DNA of 64,000 bases from JBJXHN01 sp046233135. GTDB taxonomy: Bacteria; Pseudomonadota; Alphaproteobacteria; Rhodospirillales; Rhodospirillaceae. Below the pieces are notes generated by a model that was not told where the DNA came from, did not search any database, and saw only the letters and a list, made by a program, of their open reading frames with translations. The stretch covers positions 124,001-188,000 of the forward strand of contig JBJXHN010000003.1 in the NCBI GenBank assembly GCA_046233135.1, read 5' to 3'. A program made the position numbers and the translations under genes. Position 1 is the stretch's first letter, and every line of letters begins with the position of its first letter. This document shows, in pieces, positions 46,078-54,225 of the stretch.

Positions 46078-46272
46078 TTGGTTCTATCTCACGGCAAGTC
46101 GCTACGCTCATGCCTCCGATGGGGCGCGCTGTCCGCGCGGCACCCGGTCGGGTGCTGGGAGTTGGTTCTATCTCACGGCAAGTCGCTACGCTCATGCCTC
46201 CGATGGGGCGCGCTGTCCGCGCGGCACCCGGTCGGGTGCTGGGAGTTGGTTCTATCTCACGGCAAGTCGCTT
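46078..46272. repeat. 84-bp tandem direct repeat inside the liu operon
   Basis: Two complete 84-bp units (from 46078 and 46162) and a third partial unit of about 27 bases (46246-46272) are identical by eye. Each unit contains two potential hairpins: GCGCG with CGCGC, and GCACCCG with CGGGTGC. It fills the only wide gap (226 bp) in the operon. The unit length is a multiple of three and frames stay open through it. Confidence 0.9.
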
Positions 46273-46292
46273 GAGGATGTTGCCGCGACGCA

Positions 46293-47453
46293 TCAATCCA
46301 GAATAGCGCGGCTGATCACCAGCCGCTGGATATCACTGGTTCCCTCGTAGATCTGGCAGACGCGGACATCGCGATAGATCCGCTCCACCGGGTAGTCGCT
46401 CAGATAGCCATAGCCGCCCAGGGTCTGGATGGCATCCGAACACACCCGCTCCGCCATCTCGCTGGCAAAAAGCTTGGCCATGCAGGCTTCGGTCAGGCAG
46501 GGGGCGCCGGCATCCCGCAGGCGGGCGGCGTTCAGGACCAGTTGATGCGCCGCCTCGATCCGGGTGGCCATGTCGGCCAGGCGAAACGCCACCGCCTGAT
46601 GGCCGGCGATGGGCTTGCCGAAAGCGGTGCGGTCCCGGGCGTAGTCACAGGCCGCGCGCCAGGCCGCCCGGGCCATGCCCACGGACTGGGCGGCGATGCC
46701 GATGCGGCCGCCTTCCAGGTTGGCCAGGGCGATGCGATAGCCCTCCCCTTCCGACCCCAGCAGCAGGTCCGCATCCAGGCTGACATCGTCCAGCTGGATC
46801 TGACAGGTGTCGCTGGCGTGCTGGCCCATCTTGTCCTCCACCCGCACCACCGTCCAGCCGGGGGTGTTGGTGGGCACGATGAAGGCGCTGATGCCCTTCT
46901 TCCCCGCCTCCGGGTCGGTGACGGCGAAGACGATGGCCACATCGGCCCGGCTGCCCGAGGTGATGAACTGCTTGGTGCCCGACAGCACCCAGCGATCGCC
47001 GTCCCGCCGTGCCTTGCAGCGCAAAGCCGCCGCATCCGACCCCGCCTGGGGCTCGGTCAGGCAGAAGGCACCGAGCATCCGGCCCTCGGCCATCGGGCGC
47101 AGGAAGCGGTCCTTCTGCGCCTCCGTCCCGAACTTGAGGATCGGCATGCAGCCCACCGAATTGTGCACGCTCATGATGGTCGAACAGGCACCATCGCCCG
47201 ACGCCACCTCTTCCAGCGCCAGGGCATAGGCCACGTGATCGGCCCCGGCCCCGCCCCATTCCTCGGGCACCAGCATTCCCAGAAACCCGAGCGCGCCCAA
47301 CTCGGCGATGGCCTCGGCCGGGAAGCTGTGGGTACGGTCCCACTCGGCGGCGAAGGGTGCCAGGCGGTCCCGGGCAAAGGCGCGGGCTGTTTCCCGGATC
47401 AGCGCCTGATCTTCGCTCAGCAGCGGATCGGAGGAGGAAGCGTCTCTCACCAT
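46293..47453 (-). CDS. Acyl-CoA dehydrogenase (short/branched-chain type)
   Basis: This 386-residue FAD flavoenzyme has FAD/substrate segments AFCLTEPQAGSDAAAL and WVLSGTKQFITSGSRADVAI. The catalytic Glu is in the C-terminal motif QIYEGTSDIQRLVISR, the position used by butyryl-, medium-chain and 2-methyl-branched acyl-CoA dehydrogenases but not by isovaleryl-CoA dehydrogenase. It is thus a second dehydrogenase of the operon with a different substrate, perhaps isobutyryl- or 2-methylbutyryl-CoA from valine or isoleucine. Its start overlaps the SDR gene by 7 bases. Confidence 0.92.
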   Translation of the reverse strand: MVRDASSSDPLLSEDQALIRETARAFARDRLAPFAAEWDRTHSFPAEAIAELGALGFLGMLVPEEWGGAGADHVAYALALEEVASGDGACSTIMSVHNSVGCMPILKFGTEAQKDRFLRPMAEGRMLGAFCLTEPQAGSDAAALRCKARRDGDRWVLSGTKQFITSGSRADVAIVFAVTDPEAGKKGISAFIVPTNTPGWTVVRVEDKMGQHASDTCQIQLDDVSLDADLLLGSEGEGYRIALANLEGGRIGIAAQSVGMARAAWRAACDYARDRTAFGKPIAGHQAVAFRLADMATRIEAAHQLVLNAARLRDAGAPCLTEACMAKLFASEMAERVCSDAIQTLGGYGYLSDYPVERIYRDVRVCQIYEGTSDIQRLVISRAILD

Positions 47454-48130
47454 GGGATCTCCTGGCCGTCGTATGCATAAAGACCGCCGGCCTGCGCGGG
47501 CGTCAGCCCGGCAATGACCGCCCGCATGCCGGCGATGGATTCAGGGGCGTCGATCATGCCGTTCGGCCCCCCCATATCCGTGCGCACCCAGCCCGGATGC
47601 AGCGCGGCGGCGATGATCCCCGCCCCGGCCAGATCCAGCGCCAGCGATTTCACGACCGCGTTCAAAGCTGCCTTCGACGAGCGGTAGATATAGGCCCCGC
47701 CCGAGGAATTCTCGGCGATGGATCCCATCTTCGAGGACAGAAAGACTGCCTTGGGATCCGTTCCCTTCTGTAAGGCCGGCAGCAACCCTTCGATCAGCTT
47801 CAGCGGCGCGATGGTGTTGACCAGCAGCGTATCCGCCCAGATCCCCGCATCCACCAGCCCCAGGCTCTGACGATCCTTGGCCCCGCCGTAGACCCCGGCG
47901 TTGTTGATGAACAGGTCGACCGGACGCGCGCCCACCTGCCCGCCAAAGGCCGCGACGGCCCCCAGGTCACTGACATCTAGCGGCAGAACCTCGACCCCCA
48001 GGGCGGCCAGATCCGGCGCAGCGCCCGGGTCGCGGCAGGTGGCGACCACGGTCCAGCCGTCCGCCTGGTACTGACAGGCGAACTCCAGACCGAGGCCCCG
48101 ATTGGCCCCGGTGATCAGCACGGTGGACAT
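47447..48130 (-). CDS. SDR family oxidoreductase
   Basis: This 227-residue classical short-chain dehydrogenase/reductase has the NAD(P)-binding motif LITGANRGLGLEFA, the NNAGV segment and the active-site pair Tyr/Lys in YIYRSSKAALN. The sequence resembles C-factor/sniffer-like SDRs that begin TVLITGANRGLGLEF. The substrate is unknown. It is co-transcribed with the thiolase (44-bp gap) and acyl-CoA dehydrogenase (7-bp overlap). Confidence 0.9.
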   Translation of the reverse strand: MSTVLITGANRGLGLEFACQYQADGWTVVATCRDPGAAPDLAALGVEVLPLDVSDLGAVAAFGGQVGARPVDLFINNAGVYGGAKDRQSLGLVDAGIWADTLLVNTIAPLKLIEGLLPALQKGTDPKAVFLSSKMGSIAENSSGGAYIYRSSKAALNAVVKSLALDLAGAGIIAAALHPGWVRTDMGGPNGMIDAPESIAGMRAVIAGLTPAQAGGLYAYDGQEIPW

Positions 48131-48174
48131 GGGGAGTGTCTCCTTTGCGTTGCGTCCGCTGGGAAAGCGATGGG

Positions 48175-49362
48175 TTACAGCAACTCCAGTCCGACGGCCG
48201 TGGCTTCACCGCCGCCGATGCACAACGAAGCCACGCCGCGCTTCAAGCCGTGGCGTTGCAGGGCATGGATCAGGGTGACCATGATCCGCGCCCCGGATGC
48301 CCCGATGGGATGGCCCAGGGCGCAGGCCCCGCCGTGGATATTGACCTTCTCCGCATCCAGATCCAGATCGCGCAGAGCGGCCATGGTGACCACGGCAAAG
48401 GCCTCGTTGATCTCCCACAGATCGACGCTGTCCCTGCTCCAGCCCAGCTTGTCCATCAGTCTGGTGCAGGCGCCGATGGGGGCGGTGGTGAACCAGTTGG
48501 GTTCCTGGGCATGCACCGCGTGGCCGACCATGCGGGCCACCGGCGACCAGCCCTTGGCCTCGGCGACGGACGCCCGGGTCATCACCAGAGCCGCCGCACC
48601 GTCGCTGATCGACGAGCTGTTGGCCGCCGTCACCGTGCCGCCGTCGCGGAAAGCCGGGCGCAGGGTCGGGATCTTCTCCAGCGACGCCACCTGCGGCGTT
48701 TCATCGCGAGCCACCTCGGTCGTCCCCTTGCGGGACGTCACGGTGACGGGCACGCATTCCCCGTCCATCACCCCGTCGCTGACCGCCGCTTTGGCCCGGG
48801 TCAGCGAGGTGATGGCGAAGGCATCCTGCTGCTCGCGGGTGAACTGGTAATGCTCGGCGCAATCCTCGGCGAAGGTACCCATCAGCCGGCCCCGGTCATA
48901 GGCATCTTCCAGCCCGTCCAGGAACATGTGATCGATCATCCGGGCATGGCCCAGCCGGGCGCCGCTACGGCCCTTGTCGAGCAGGTAAGGGGCGTTGGAC
49001 ATGCTTTCCATGCCGCCGGCCACCATCACCTCGACCTCGCCGGCCTTCAGGGCGTTGTAGGCCATGATGGACGCTTCCATGGCCGAACCACACATCTTGT
49101 TGACGGTGGTGCAGCCGGCATCCCACGGCAGGCCGCCCGCGTGGGCGGCCTGGCGGGCCGGAGCCTGGCCCTGGCCGGCGGGCAGCACGCAGCCGAAGTA
49201 GGCGCCGTCCACCGTATCCGCCGCCACCCCGCCGGCGTCAAGCGCGCCGCGAATGGCCGTTCCCCCCAGGCCGGCGGCCGGTAAGGAAGACAGCGCGCCC
49301 TGGAAGGCGCCCATGGGGGTGCGCTTGGCGGAGACGATGACGATGGGGTCGCTGGTGCTCAT
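48175..49362 (-). CDS. Acetyl-CoA acetyltransferase (thiolase)
   Basis: This 395-residue thiolase has the nucleophilic Cys in NKMCGSAMEASIMAYNAL near residue 89, the active-site His in GACALGHPIGASG and the second Cys in SLCIGGGEATAVGLELL. The length and motifs match biosynthetic/AtoB-type acetoacetyl-CoA thiolases. In this operon it could split acetoacetyl-CoA derived from the acetoacetate released by HMG-CoA lyase, although no acetoacetate-activating enzyme is visible in the window. Confidence 0.92.
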   Translation of the reverse strand: MSTSDPIVIVSAKRTPMGAFQGALSSLPAAGLGGTAIRGALDAGGVAADTVDGAYFGCVLPAGQGQAPARQAAHAGGLPWDAGCTTVNKMCGSAMEASIMAYNALKAGEVEVMVAGGMESMSNAPYLLDKGRSGARLGHARMIDHMFLDGLEDAYDRGRLMGTFAEDCAEHYQFTREQQDAFAITSLTRAKAAVSDGVMDGECVPVTVTSRKGTTEVARDETPQVASLEKIPTLRPAFRDGGTVTAANSSSISDGAAALVMTRASVAEAKGWSPVARMVGHAVHAQEPNWFTTAPIGACTRLMDKLGWSRDSVDLWEINEAFAVVTMAALRDLDLDAEKVNIHGGACALGHPIGASGARIMVTLIHALQRHGLKRGVASLCIGGGEATAVGLELL

Positions 49363-49421
49363 CGGAGTCCTCTTTCAGGGCTGGTAGGGGAAAGGGAGGG
49401 AAACAGGCGGGCGAAACCGGC

Positions 49422-50270
49422 TCAGACAATCAGATGGCGGCGATACAGGGTGTCCAGCGGCTCCAGCGGCGGCGGGCCGTCGAACAGGCGTCCCTCCTCC
49501 TCCAGGGCCGCCTTGGCCTTTTCGAACACGCTGTCGATCCAGATATCCAGGACCTTGATCCGCGTCCCTTCGGGCGGCGTTCCGGCCACGAGGATATCCA
49601 GCGCGGCAGCGGCCTCGCCTTCGATCAGCGGCGTGCCGTCCGCGGCCGTCCCCCGGCGCAGGCGTGCCAGATCGGGCGGCGGCAAGGGCTGGCCCGACGC
49701 GCTGTCCACGGCCCAGGCGCAGGCCAGCAGAGCCCGGACCATATGCAAATACTTGATGCGCGCCGCCGGCCGGCCGGCGTCCTGCACATAGGCGTTCATG
49801 GCCTGCTTGGCAGCACCCAGAGAGTGGCCGACCAGAGCCGGGCGACCGTAATGGGCGGCCCCCAGCGTGATCAGCGCATCGGCCAGGGCGGGATCTCCGG
49901 CAAGGCGGTCCGGCGCGGCGATCCAGTCCCACAGGGCGGCGTTGGAACGCAGAAACAGGCGCAGGACGCGCTTCAGGTCCCAGGCCACGACCGGCAGCGG
50001 GCCATCGGCATCCGTCAGCACGTCCGGCGGCTCCACCAGCGACCGATACGTCTCGGCGGGGCGCACGAAAAAGCCGGCGGCCCGGCATTGGGGGGCATCG
50101 TCCCCCGGCCAGGCCGGTATCCCCCAGGCGACGGGACCGGCCAGGACTGCGTGGACCCAGCGGACGCCGTGCACCCGGGAGAACCGGACCACCGCCTCCG
50201 CGCCGGCCTCTGTCGGGGGGCGAGCCCCGGGGTCGGAAGCGGCGCTTGGGGGAAGGGTAGCGGTGGTCAT
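49422..50270 (-). CDS. RlaP/YcgL-family nucleotidyltransferase homologue, catalytic residues lost
   Basis: The 282 residues start at ATG 50270 (MTTATLPPSAASD). The fold signature of PF10127 (predicted DNA-polymerase-beta-like nucleotidyltransferases) is seen in FFVRPAETYRSL, VVAWDLKRVLRLFLRSN, ALWDWIAAP and IKYLHMVRALLACAWAVD. At the catalytic site the family's GSRxWG is GPVAWG and its DSDYD is GDDAPQ, so both metal-binding acids and the nucleotide-binding Ser-Arg are missing. It is probably not an active transferase. It is embedded between ivd and thiolase in the liu operon, in the same direction. Its role there is unknown. Confidence 0.7.
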   Translation of the reverse strand: MTTATLPPSAASDPGARPPTEAGAEAVVRFSRVHGVRWVHAVLAGPVAWGIPAWPGDDAPQCRAAGFFVRPAETYRSLVEPPDVLTDADGPLPVVAWDLKRVLRLFLRSNAALWDWIAAPDRLAGDPALADALITLGAAHYGRPALVGHSLGAAKQAMNAYVQDAGRPAARIKYLHMVRALLACAWAVDSASGQPLPPPDLARLRRGTAADGTPLIEGEAAAALDILVAGTPPEGTRIKVLDIWIDSVFEKAKAALEEEGRLFDGPPPLEPLDTLYRRHLIV

Positions 50271-50367
50271 CGGATCGAACGAGCCTTTGTCACAGGGGAC
50301 CCTACCGACAGAGCGGACGGAAACATCCGGGCGGCGCAGGCCCACGGAGGGAACCGGACAGGACCGA

Positions 50368-51537
50368 TCAGGCCGTTTCGCCGAACAGTTCCCGGCCGAT
50401 CAGCATGCGGCGGATTTCCTGGGTACCCGCGCCGATCTCGTAGAGCTTGGCATCGCGCAACAGGCGTCCGGTGGGATACTCGTTGATATAACCATTGCCG
50501 CCCAAACATTGAATGGCCTCCAGCGCCATCCATGTCGCCTTTTCGGCAGCATAGAGGATCACCCCGGCCGCGTCCTTGCGGGTGGTCTCTCCCCGGTCGG
50601 CGGCCTGGGCCACCATATAGCCATAGGATTTACAGGCGTTCAGAGTGGTGTACATGTCAGCCAGCTTGGCCTGCATGATCTGGAACATGCCGATGGGCTG
50701 ACCGAACTGCTTGCGGTCGTGCACATAGGGCACCACCACGTCCATGCAGGCATCCATGATCCCCAGCGGTCCGCCAGCCAGCACCAGGCGTTCGTAGTCC
50801 AGGCCGCTCATCAGCACCCGCACGCCGCCGTTGGTGGCCCCCAGCACGTTTTCCTCGGGCACTTCGCAGTCCTCGAACACCAGCTCGCCGGTGTTGGATC
50901 CGCGCATGCCCAGCTTGTCCAGCTTCTGCGCCGTCGAAAAGCCCTTGAAGCCCTTTTCGATCAGAAAGGCGGTGATGCCCTTCGGTCCCGCATCGGGTTC
51001 GGTCTTGGCATAGACCACCAGGGTGTCGGCGTCGGGGCCGTTGGTGATCCACATCTTGGAGCCGTTGAGGATATAGCGGTCGCCCTTCTTCTCTGCCCGG
51101 GTCCGCATGGACACCACGTCCGACCCGGCCCCCGGCTCGCTCATCGCCAGCGCGCCCACGTGCTCTCCGCTCATCAGCTTGGGCAGGTAGCGGCGCTTCT
51201 GCTCCTCGGTGCCGTTGCGGCGGATCTGGTTGACGCACAAGTTGGAATGAGCGCCGTAGCTCAGACCGACCGAGGCCGACGCCCGGCTGATCTCCTGCAT
51301 GGCGATCACATGTTCCAGATAGCCCATGCCGCTGCCGCCCAGCTCTTCCTCGACGGTCAGGCCCAGCAGGCCCAGATCGCCCATCTTGCGCCACAGGTCG
51401 GCGGGGAAGTCGTTGGTCCGGTCGATGTCCGCAGCGCGCGGGGCGATTTCCTCTTCGGCGAAGGCGCGGACGCTGTCGCGCAGCATGTCCGCCGTCTCAC
51501 CCAGGGCGAAATTCAGCGAGGGATAGTCAAGCACCAC
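50368..51537 (-). CDS. ivd: Isovaleryl-CoA dehydrogenase
   Basis: This 389-residue FAD enzyme performs the first liu-specific step, isovaleryl-CoA to 3-methylcrotonyl-CoA. The catalytic Glu is in the interior motif SGLDYERLVLAGGP, the placement that defines isovaleryl-CoA dehydrogenases, while the C-terminal loop carries GAGTQEIRR instead of a Glu. Start GTG 51537 (VVLDYPSLNFALGE) has AGGAG 5 bases upstream. It is the first gene of the operon, also known as liuA. Confidence 0.94.
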   Translation of the reverse strand: MVLDYPSLNFALGETADMLRDSVRAFAEEEIAPRAADIDRTNDFPADLWRKMGDLGLLGLTVEEELGGSGMGYLEHVIAMQEISRASASVGLSYGAHSNLCVNQIRRNGTEEQKRRYLPKLMSGEHVGALAMSEPGAGSDVVSMRTRAEKKGDRYILNGSKMWITNGPDADTLVVYAKTEPDAGPKGITAFLIEKGFKGFSTAQKLDKLGMRGSNTGELVFEDCEVPEENVLGATNGGVRVLMSGLDYERLVLAGGPLGIMDACMDVVVPYVHDRKQFGQPIGMFQIMQAKLADMYTTLNACKSYGYMVAQAADRGETTRKDAAGVILYAAEKATWMALEAIQCLGGNGYINEYPTGRLLRDAKLYEIGAGTQEIRRMLIGRELFGETA

Positions 51538-51973
51538 CGTTTCTCCTTGGACTGTCGTGTGACCCGCCCGGACCGATCGCCGGCGGGCGTCCTCCCGTTC
51601 CCGGCATCTCCGCGCGGCCTCTCATCCCGGGCCGGTTCTCGGACATGCCGTACCTGATGTCGTCGTCCAGTCTTGATCGCTCTTCCGCCCGATGGCTTCG
51701 GGCAGGCCACCCATCCGCTCCCCTGTCCGGAGCTGTTCTGATGGTTTTGTCGACGGCGGCCTGCCCCTCCTCCCCTGCGGACATTCGGTACCGTATAGGC
51801 GCTTTACGTTTACGTCAACCCCGGTACGGCACCAGACTGCCGGCGCTCCACAACCCACCTTGACGGGTCCCGGTCACACCGCTAGGAAAGCGGGTGCAAG
51901 AGGGGCATCTTACCCGTTTCGCAAGATAGGCCGTGCACGCGCCCAAATCGGGGAGGCGACCATTATTCCGTCC
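51538..51973. other. Regulatory region between liu operon and UbiA gene
   Basis: No gene is supported in these 436 bp. A LiuR-like palindrome lies at 51803-51818. The region separates two divergently transcribed units, so it must hold both promoters. Confidence 0.55.
51803..51818 (-). promoter_or_regulatory. Candidate LiuR (MerR-family) binding site
   Basis: On the minus strand it reads TTGACGTAAACGTAAA, an imperfect palindrome close to the ACGT-n-ACGT type sites proposed for LiuR, the MerR-family regulator of leucine-catabolic genes in Proteobacteria. It also supplies a -35-like TTGACG with TATACG 15 bases on. It lies about 265 bases before ivd. No liuR gene is in the window. Confidence 0.5.
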
Positions 51974-52855
51974 GTGAACAAGGAACAGGCGACGGACTGG
52001 GTCCGCTTGGTGCGTCCCCACCATTGGGCCAAGAATATCCTGGTCGCCGTGCCCCTGGTCACCGCCCATGCTTTCGATTCTCTTTCCATCGCACTGACGC
52101 TGGCGGCGATGCTGGTGCTGTCGCTGGCCGCCTCGGCCATCTACATCGTCAACGATGCGGTGGACCGCGAAGCCGACCGCCGCCACCCGAGCAAATGCCG
52201 GCGCCCCCTTGCCGCCGGCCGCCTGCCCGTGCGACCAGCCCTGGGGCTGGCTCTGGGGCTGGCGGTGGTGGCGCTGGCAGCGGCCTTTCTGATCCGGGTG
52301 CCCTTCGGCCTGCTGGTCGTCGGCTACCTGCTGCTGACCACGGCCTATTCCCTGGCGCTGAAGCGGCGCTTGATGGTCGACGTGGTGGTGCTGTCGATCC
52401 TGTATACCCTGCGGGTGGCCGGCGGGGCGCTGGCCATCGGCGTTCCCCTGTCGGAGTGGCTGCTGGCATTTTCGCTGTTCGTGTTCTCTGCCCTGGCCCT
52501 GGTCAAGCGTCAGACCGAACTGGCCCGGCTGACGGCGGAAGGCCTGGATGACCCGCTCAGCCGCGCCTACCGCAAGCAGGACCTGCCGGCCATCACCGCC
52601 CTGGCCGCCGCGCTGGGCTTCAATTCGGTTACCGTGCTGGCGCTGTACATCTCCTCGCCTGCCGTCGCCGGCCTGTACCAGAATCCGCTGGGCCTGTGGA
52701 TGCTCTGTCCCATCATCACCTACTGGCTGGGGCGCCTGCTGCTGCTTGGTCATCGCGGCGACCTGCATGACGATCCCATCGTCTTCGCCCTGAAGGACCC
52801 CACCAGCCTGCTGGTGCTGGGGCTGACGGGCCTCGTGCTGGCCGCCGCCCTATGA
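51974..52855 (+). CDS. UbiA-family prenyltransferase (decaprenyl-phosphate phosphoribosyltransferase-like)
   Basis: This 293-residue integral membrane protein has about eight helices. The first Asp-rich motif is IVNDAVDREADRRHPSKCRRPLAAGRL; the HPxKxxRP-type sequence and the second region ALKRRLMVDVVVLSILYTLR match Rv3806c-type enzymes that transfer phosphoribose to polyprenyl phosphate. The start is uncertain: GTG 51974 (VNKEQATDWVRLVRPHHWAK) is used, although the nearest strong ribosome-binding site GGGGAGG lies 18 bases upstream. The following gene overlaps it by 4 bases and encodes a DprE1 homologue, which supports this function over ubiquinone or heme prenylation. Confidence 0.85.
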   Translation: MNKEQATDWVRLVRPHHWAKNILVAVPLVTAHAFDSLSIALTLAAMLVLSLAASAIYIVNDAVDREADRRHPSKCRRPLAAGRLPVRPALGLALGLAVVALAAAFLIRVPFGLLVVGYLLLTTAYSLALKRRLMVDVVVLSILYTLRVAGGALAIGVPLSEWLLAFSLFVFSALALVKRQTELARLTAEGLDDPLSRAYRKQDLPAITALAAALGFNSVTVLALYISSPAVAGLYQNPLGLWMLCPIITYWLGRLLLLGHRGDLHDDPIVFALKDPTSLLVLGLTGLVLAAAL

Positions 52856-54225
52856 CGCCCCCTCCCCTGCCCGGCGATGAACAGGCAGACTCCGTGCTGT
52901 TGTCCGGCTGGGGCCGCTATCCCCGCCAGCCCGGCCGCCTGCTGACCCCCGCCACACCGGAAGACGCCCGCGCCCTTTTGCCGGCACTGGACGGTGTCAT
53001 CGCCCGGGGGAACGGCCGGTCCTATGGCGATGCGGCCGCGGGCACCCGGGCCACCCTGGCGACCGGCTCCCTGGACCGGTTCCGCGCCTTCGATCCGGCC
53101 ACCGGCGACCTGACCGTGGAAGCCGGCACCCTGCTGTCGGAGATCATCGATGCCTTCCTGCCCCGGGGCTTCTTTCCCACGGTGGTCCCCGGCACCCGTT
53201 TCGTCACCGTGGGCGGGGCCATTGCCGCCGATGTGCATGGCAAGAACCACGGTCGCGACGGCGGCTTCGGCCGTCATGTGCGCAGCCTGCGGCTGGCCCT
53301 GGCCGACGGCACCGTGCTGCGGACCGCGCCGGACGAAAACGCCGAGATCTTCCGGGCGACCATCGGCGGCATGGGCCTGACCGGCCTGATCCTGGACGCC
53401 ACCATTCGCCTGCGCCCCATCGAAACCACCTGGATCCGCCAGCAAACCCTGGTTGCCCCGGACCTGACGGCCTGCCTCGCCCTCCTCGACCGGGCCGATG
53501 CCGAAGAATATTCCGTCGCCTGGATCGACGCCCTGGCGCGCGGCCCAGCCCTCGGGCGGTCGCTGGTCTTTATCGGCAGCCATCTTCCCGCCGGCGATCC
53601 CGCCCTGTCCGGCCGCACACGGGGGACGGCCACCCCGCTCCGCCCTCCGGCCCTCCAGGTGCCCGCCGACCTGCCCCTGCTCGCCCTCGGCCGGCGGCGG
53701 GGAGCGGCCTTCAATGCCTTCTACTTCCATCTCGGGCGGCGCAAGGCCCGTGCCCCGGCCCTGGTGCCCCTGGGATCCTATTTCTTCCCCCTGGATGGCA
53801 TCGGCGGCTGGAACCGGCTTTATGGTCCCAAGGGATTCGTGCAGTATCAATGCGTGCTGCCCACGGACCGGGCCGCCCCGGTGCTGGCAACGATCCTGGA
53901 GCGGGTGGCCCATGCGGGACAGGCCTCCTTCCTTGCGGTCCTGAAAAAACTGCGGCCGGGGGACGGGCTGCTGTCCTTCCCCATGGACGGCTATACCCTG
54001 GCGCTGGATTTCCCGGTCTGCGATGCCCTGTTTCCGTTCCTGGACAGCCTTGACGCCGATGTGGCGGCGGTCGGTGGCCGCCTCTACCTCGCCAAGGATG
54101 CCCGCCAGTCCCCGGCGATGGTCGCAGCCGGATACCCCGCCCTTGACGCCTTCCGACGCCTGCGCCGGACCATCGACCCCGCCGGCCGCCTCCGCTCCCG
54201 CCTTTCCGACCGCCTTGGCCTGTGA
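52852..54225 (+). CDS. DprE1-like FAD-dependent oxidoreductase
   Basis: This 457-residue protein contains an FAD-binding type 4 domain (ARGNGRSYGDAA; VTVGGAIAADVHGKNHGRDG) and a C-terminal substrate domain with YLAKDAR. In mycobacteria DprE1 oxidises decaprenylphosphoryl ribose to the 2-keto form on the way to arabinose donors. The site of the benzothiazinone-reactive Cys387 of the mycobacterial enzyme aligns by eye to Ala in GYTLALDFPV. Gene overlaps of 4 bases on both sides link it to the UbiA and SDR genes. Confidence 0.88.
   Translation: MTPPPLPGDEQADSVLLSGWGRYPRQPGRLLTPATPEDARALLPALDGVIARGNGRSYGDAAAGTRATLATGSLDRFRAFDPATGDLTVEAGTLLSEIIDAFLPRGFFPTVVPGTRFVTVGGAIAADVHGKNHGRDGGFGRHVRSLRLALADGTVLRTAPDENAEIFRATIGGMGLTGLILDATIRLRPIETTWIRQQTLVAPDLTACLALLDRADAEEYSVAWIDALARGPALGRSLVFIGSHLPAGDPALSGRTRGTATPLRPPALQVPADLPLLALGRRRGAAFNAFYFHLGRRKARAPALVPLGSYFFPLDGIGGWNRLYGPKGFVQYQCVLPTDRAAPVLATILERVAHAGQASFLAVLKKLRPGDGLLSFPMDGYTLALDFPVCDALFPFLDSLDADVAAVGGRLYLAKDARQSPAMVAAGYPALDAFRRLRRTIDPAGRLRSRLSDRLGL

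Noticed and set aside
46065..46274. 69-residue frame spanning the 84-bp repeat
   Set aside because: It exists only because the unit length is a multiple of three; no ribosome-binding site and no homology.
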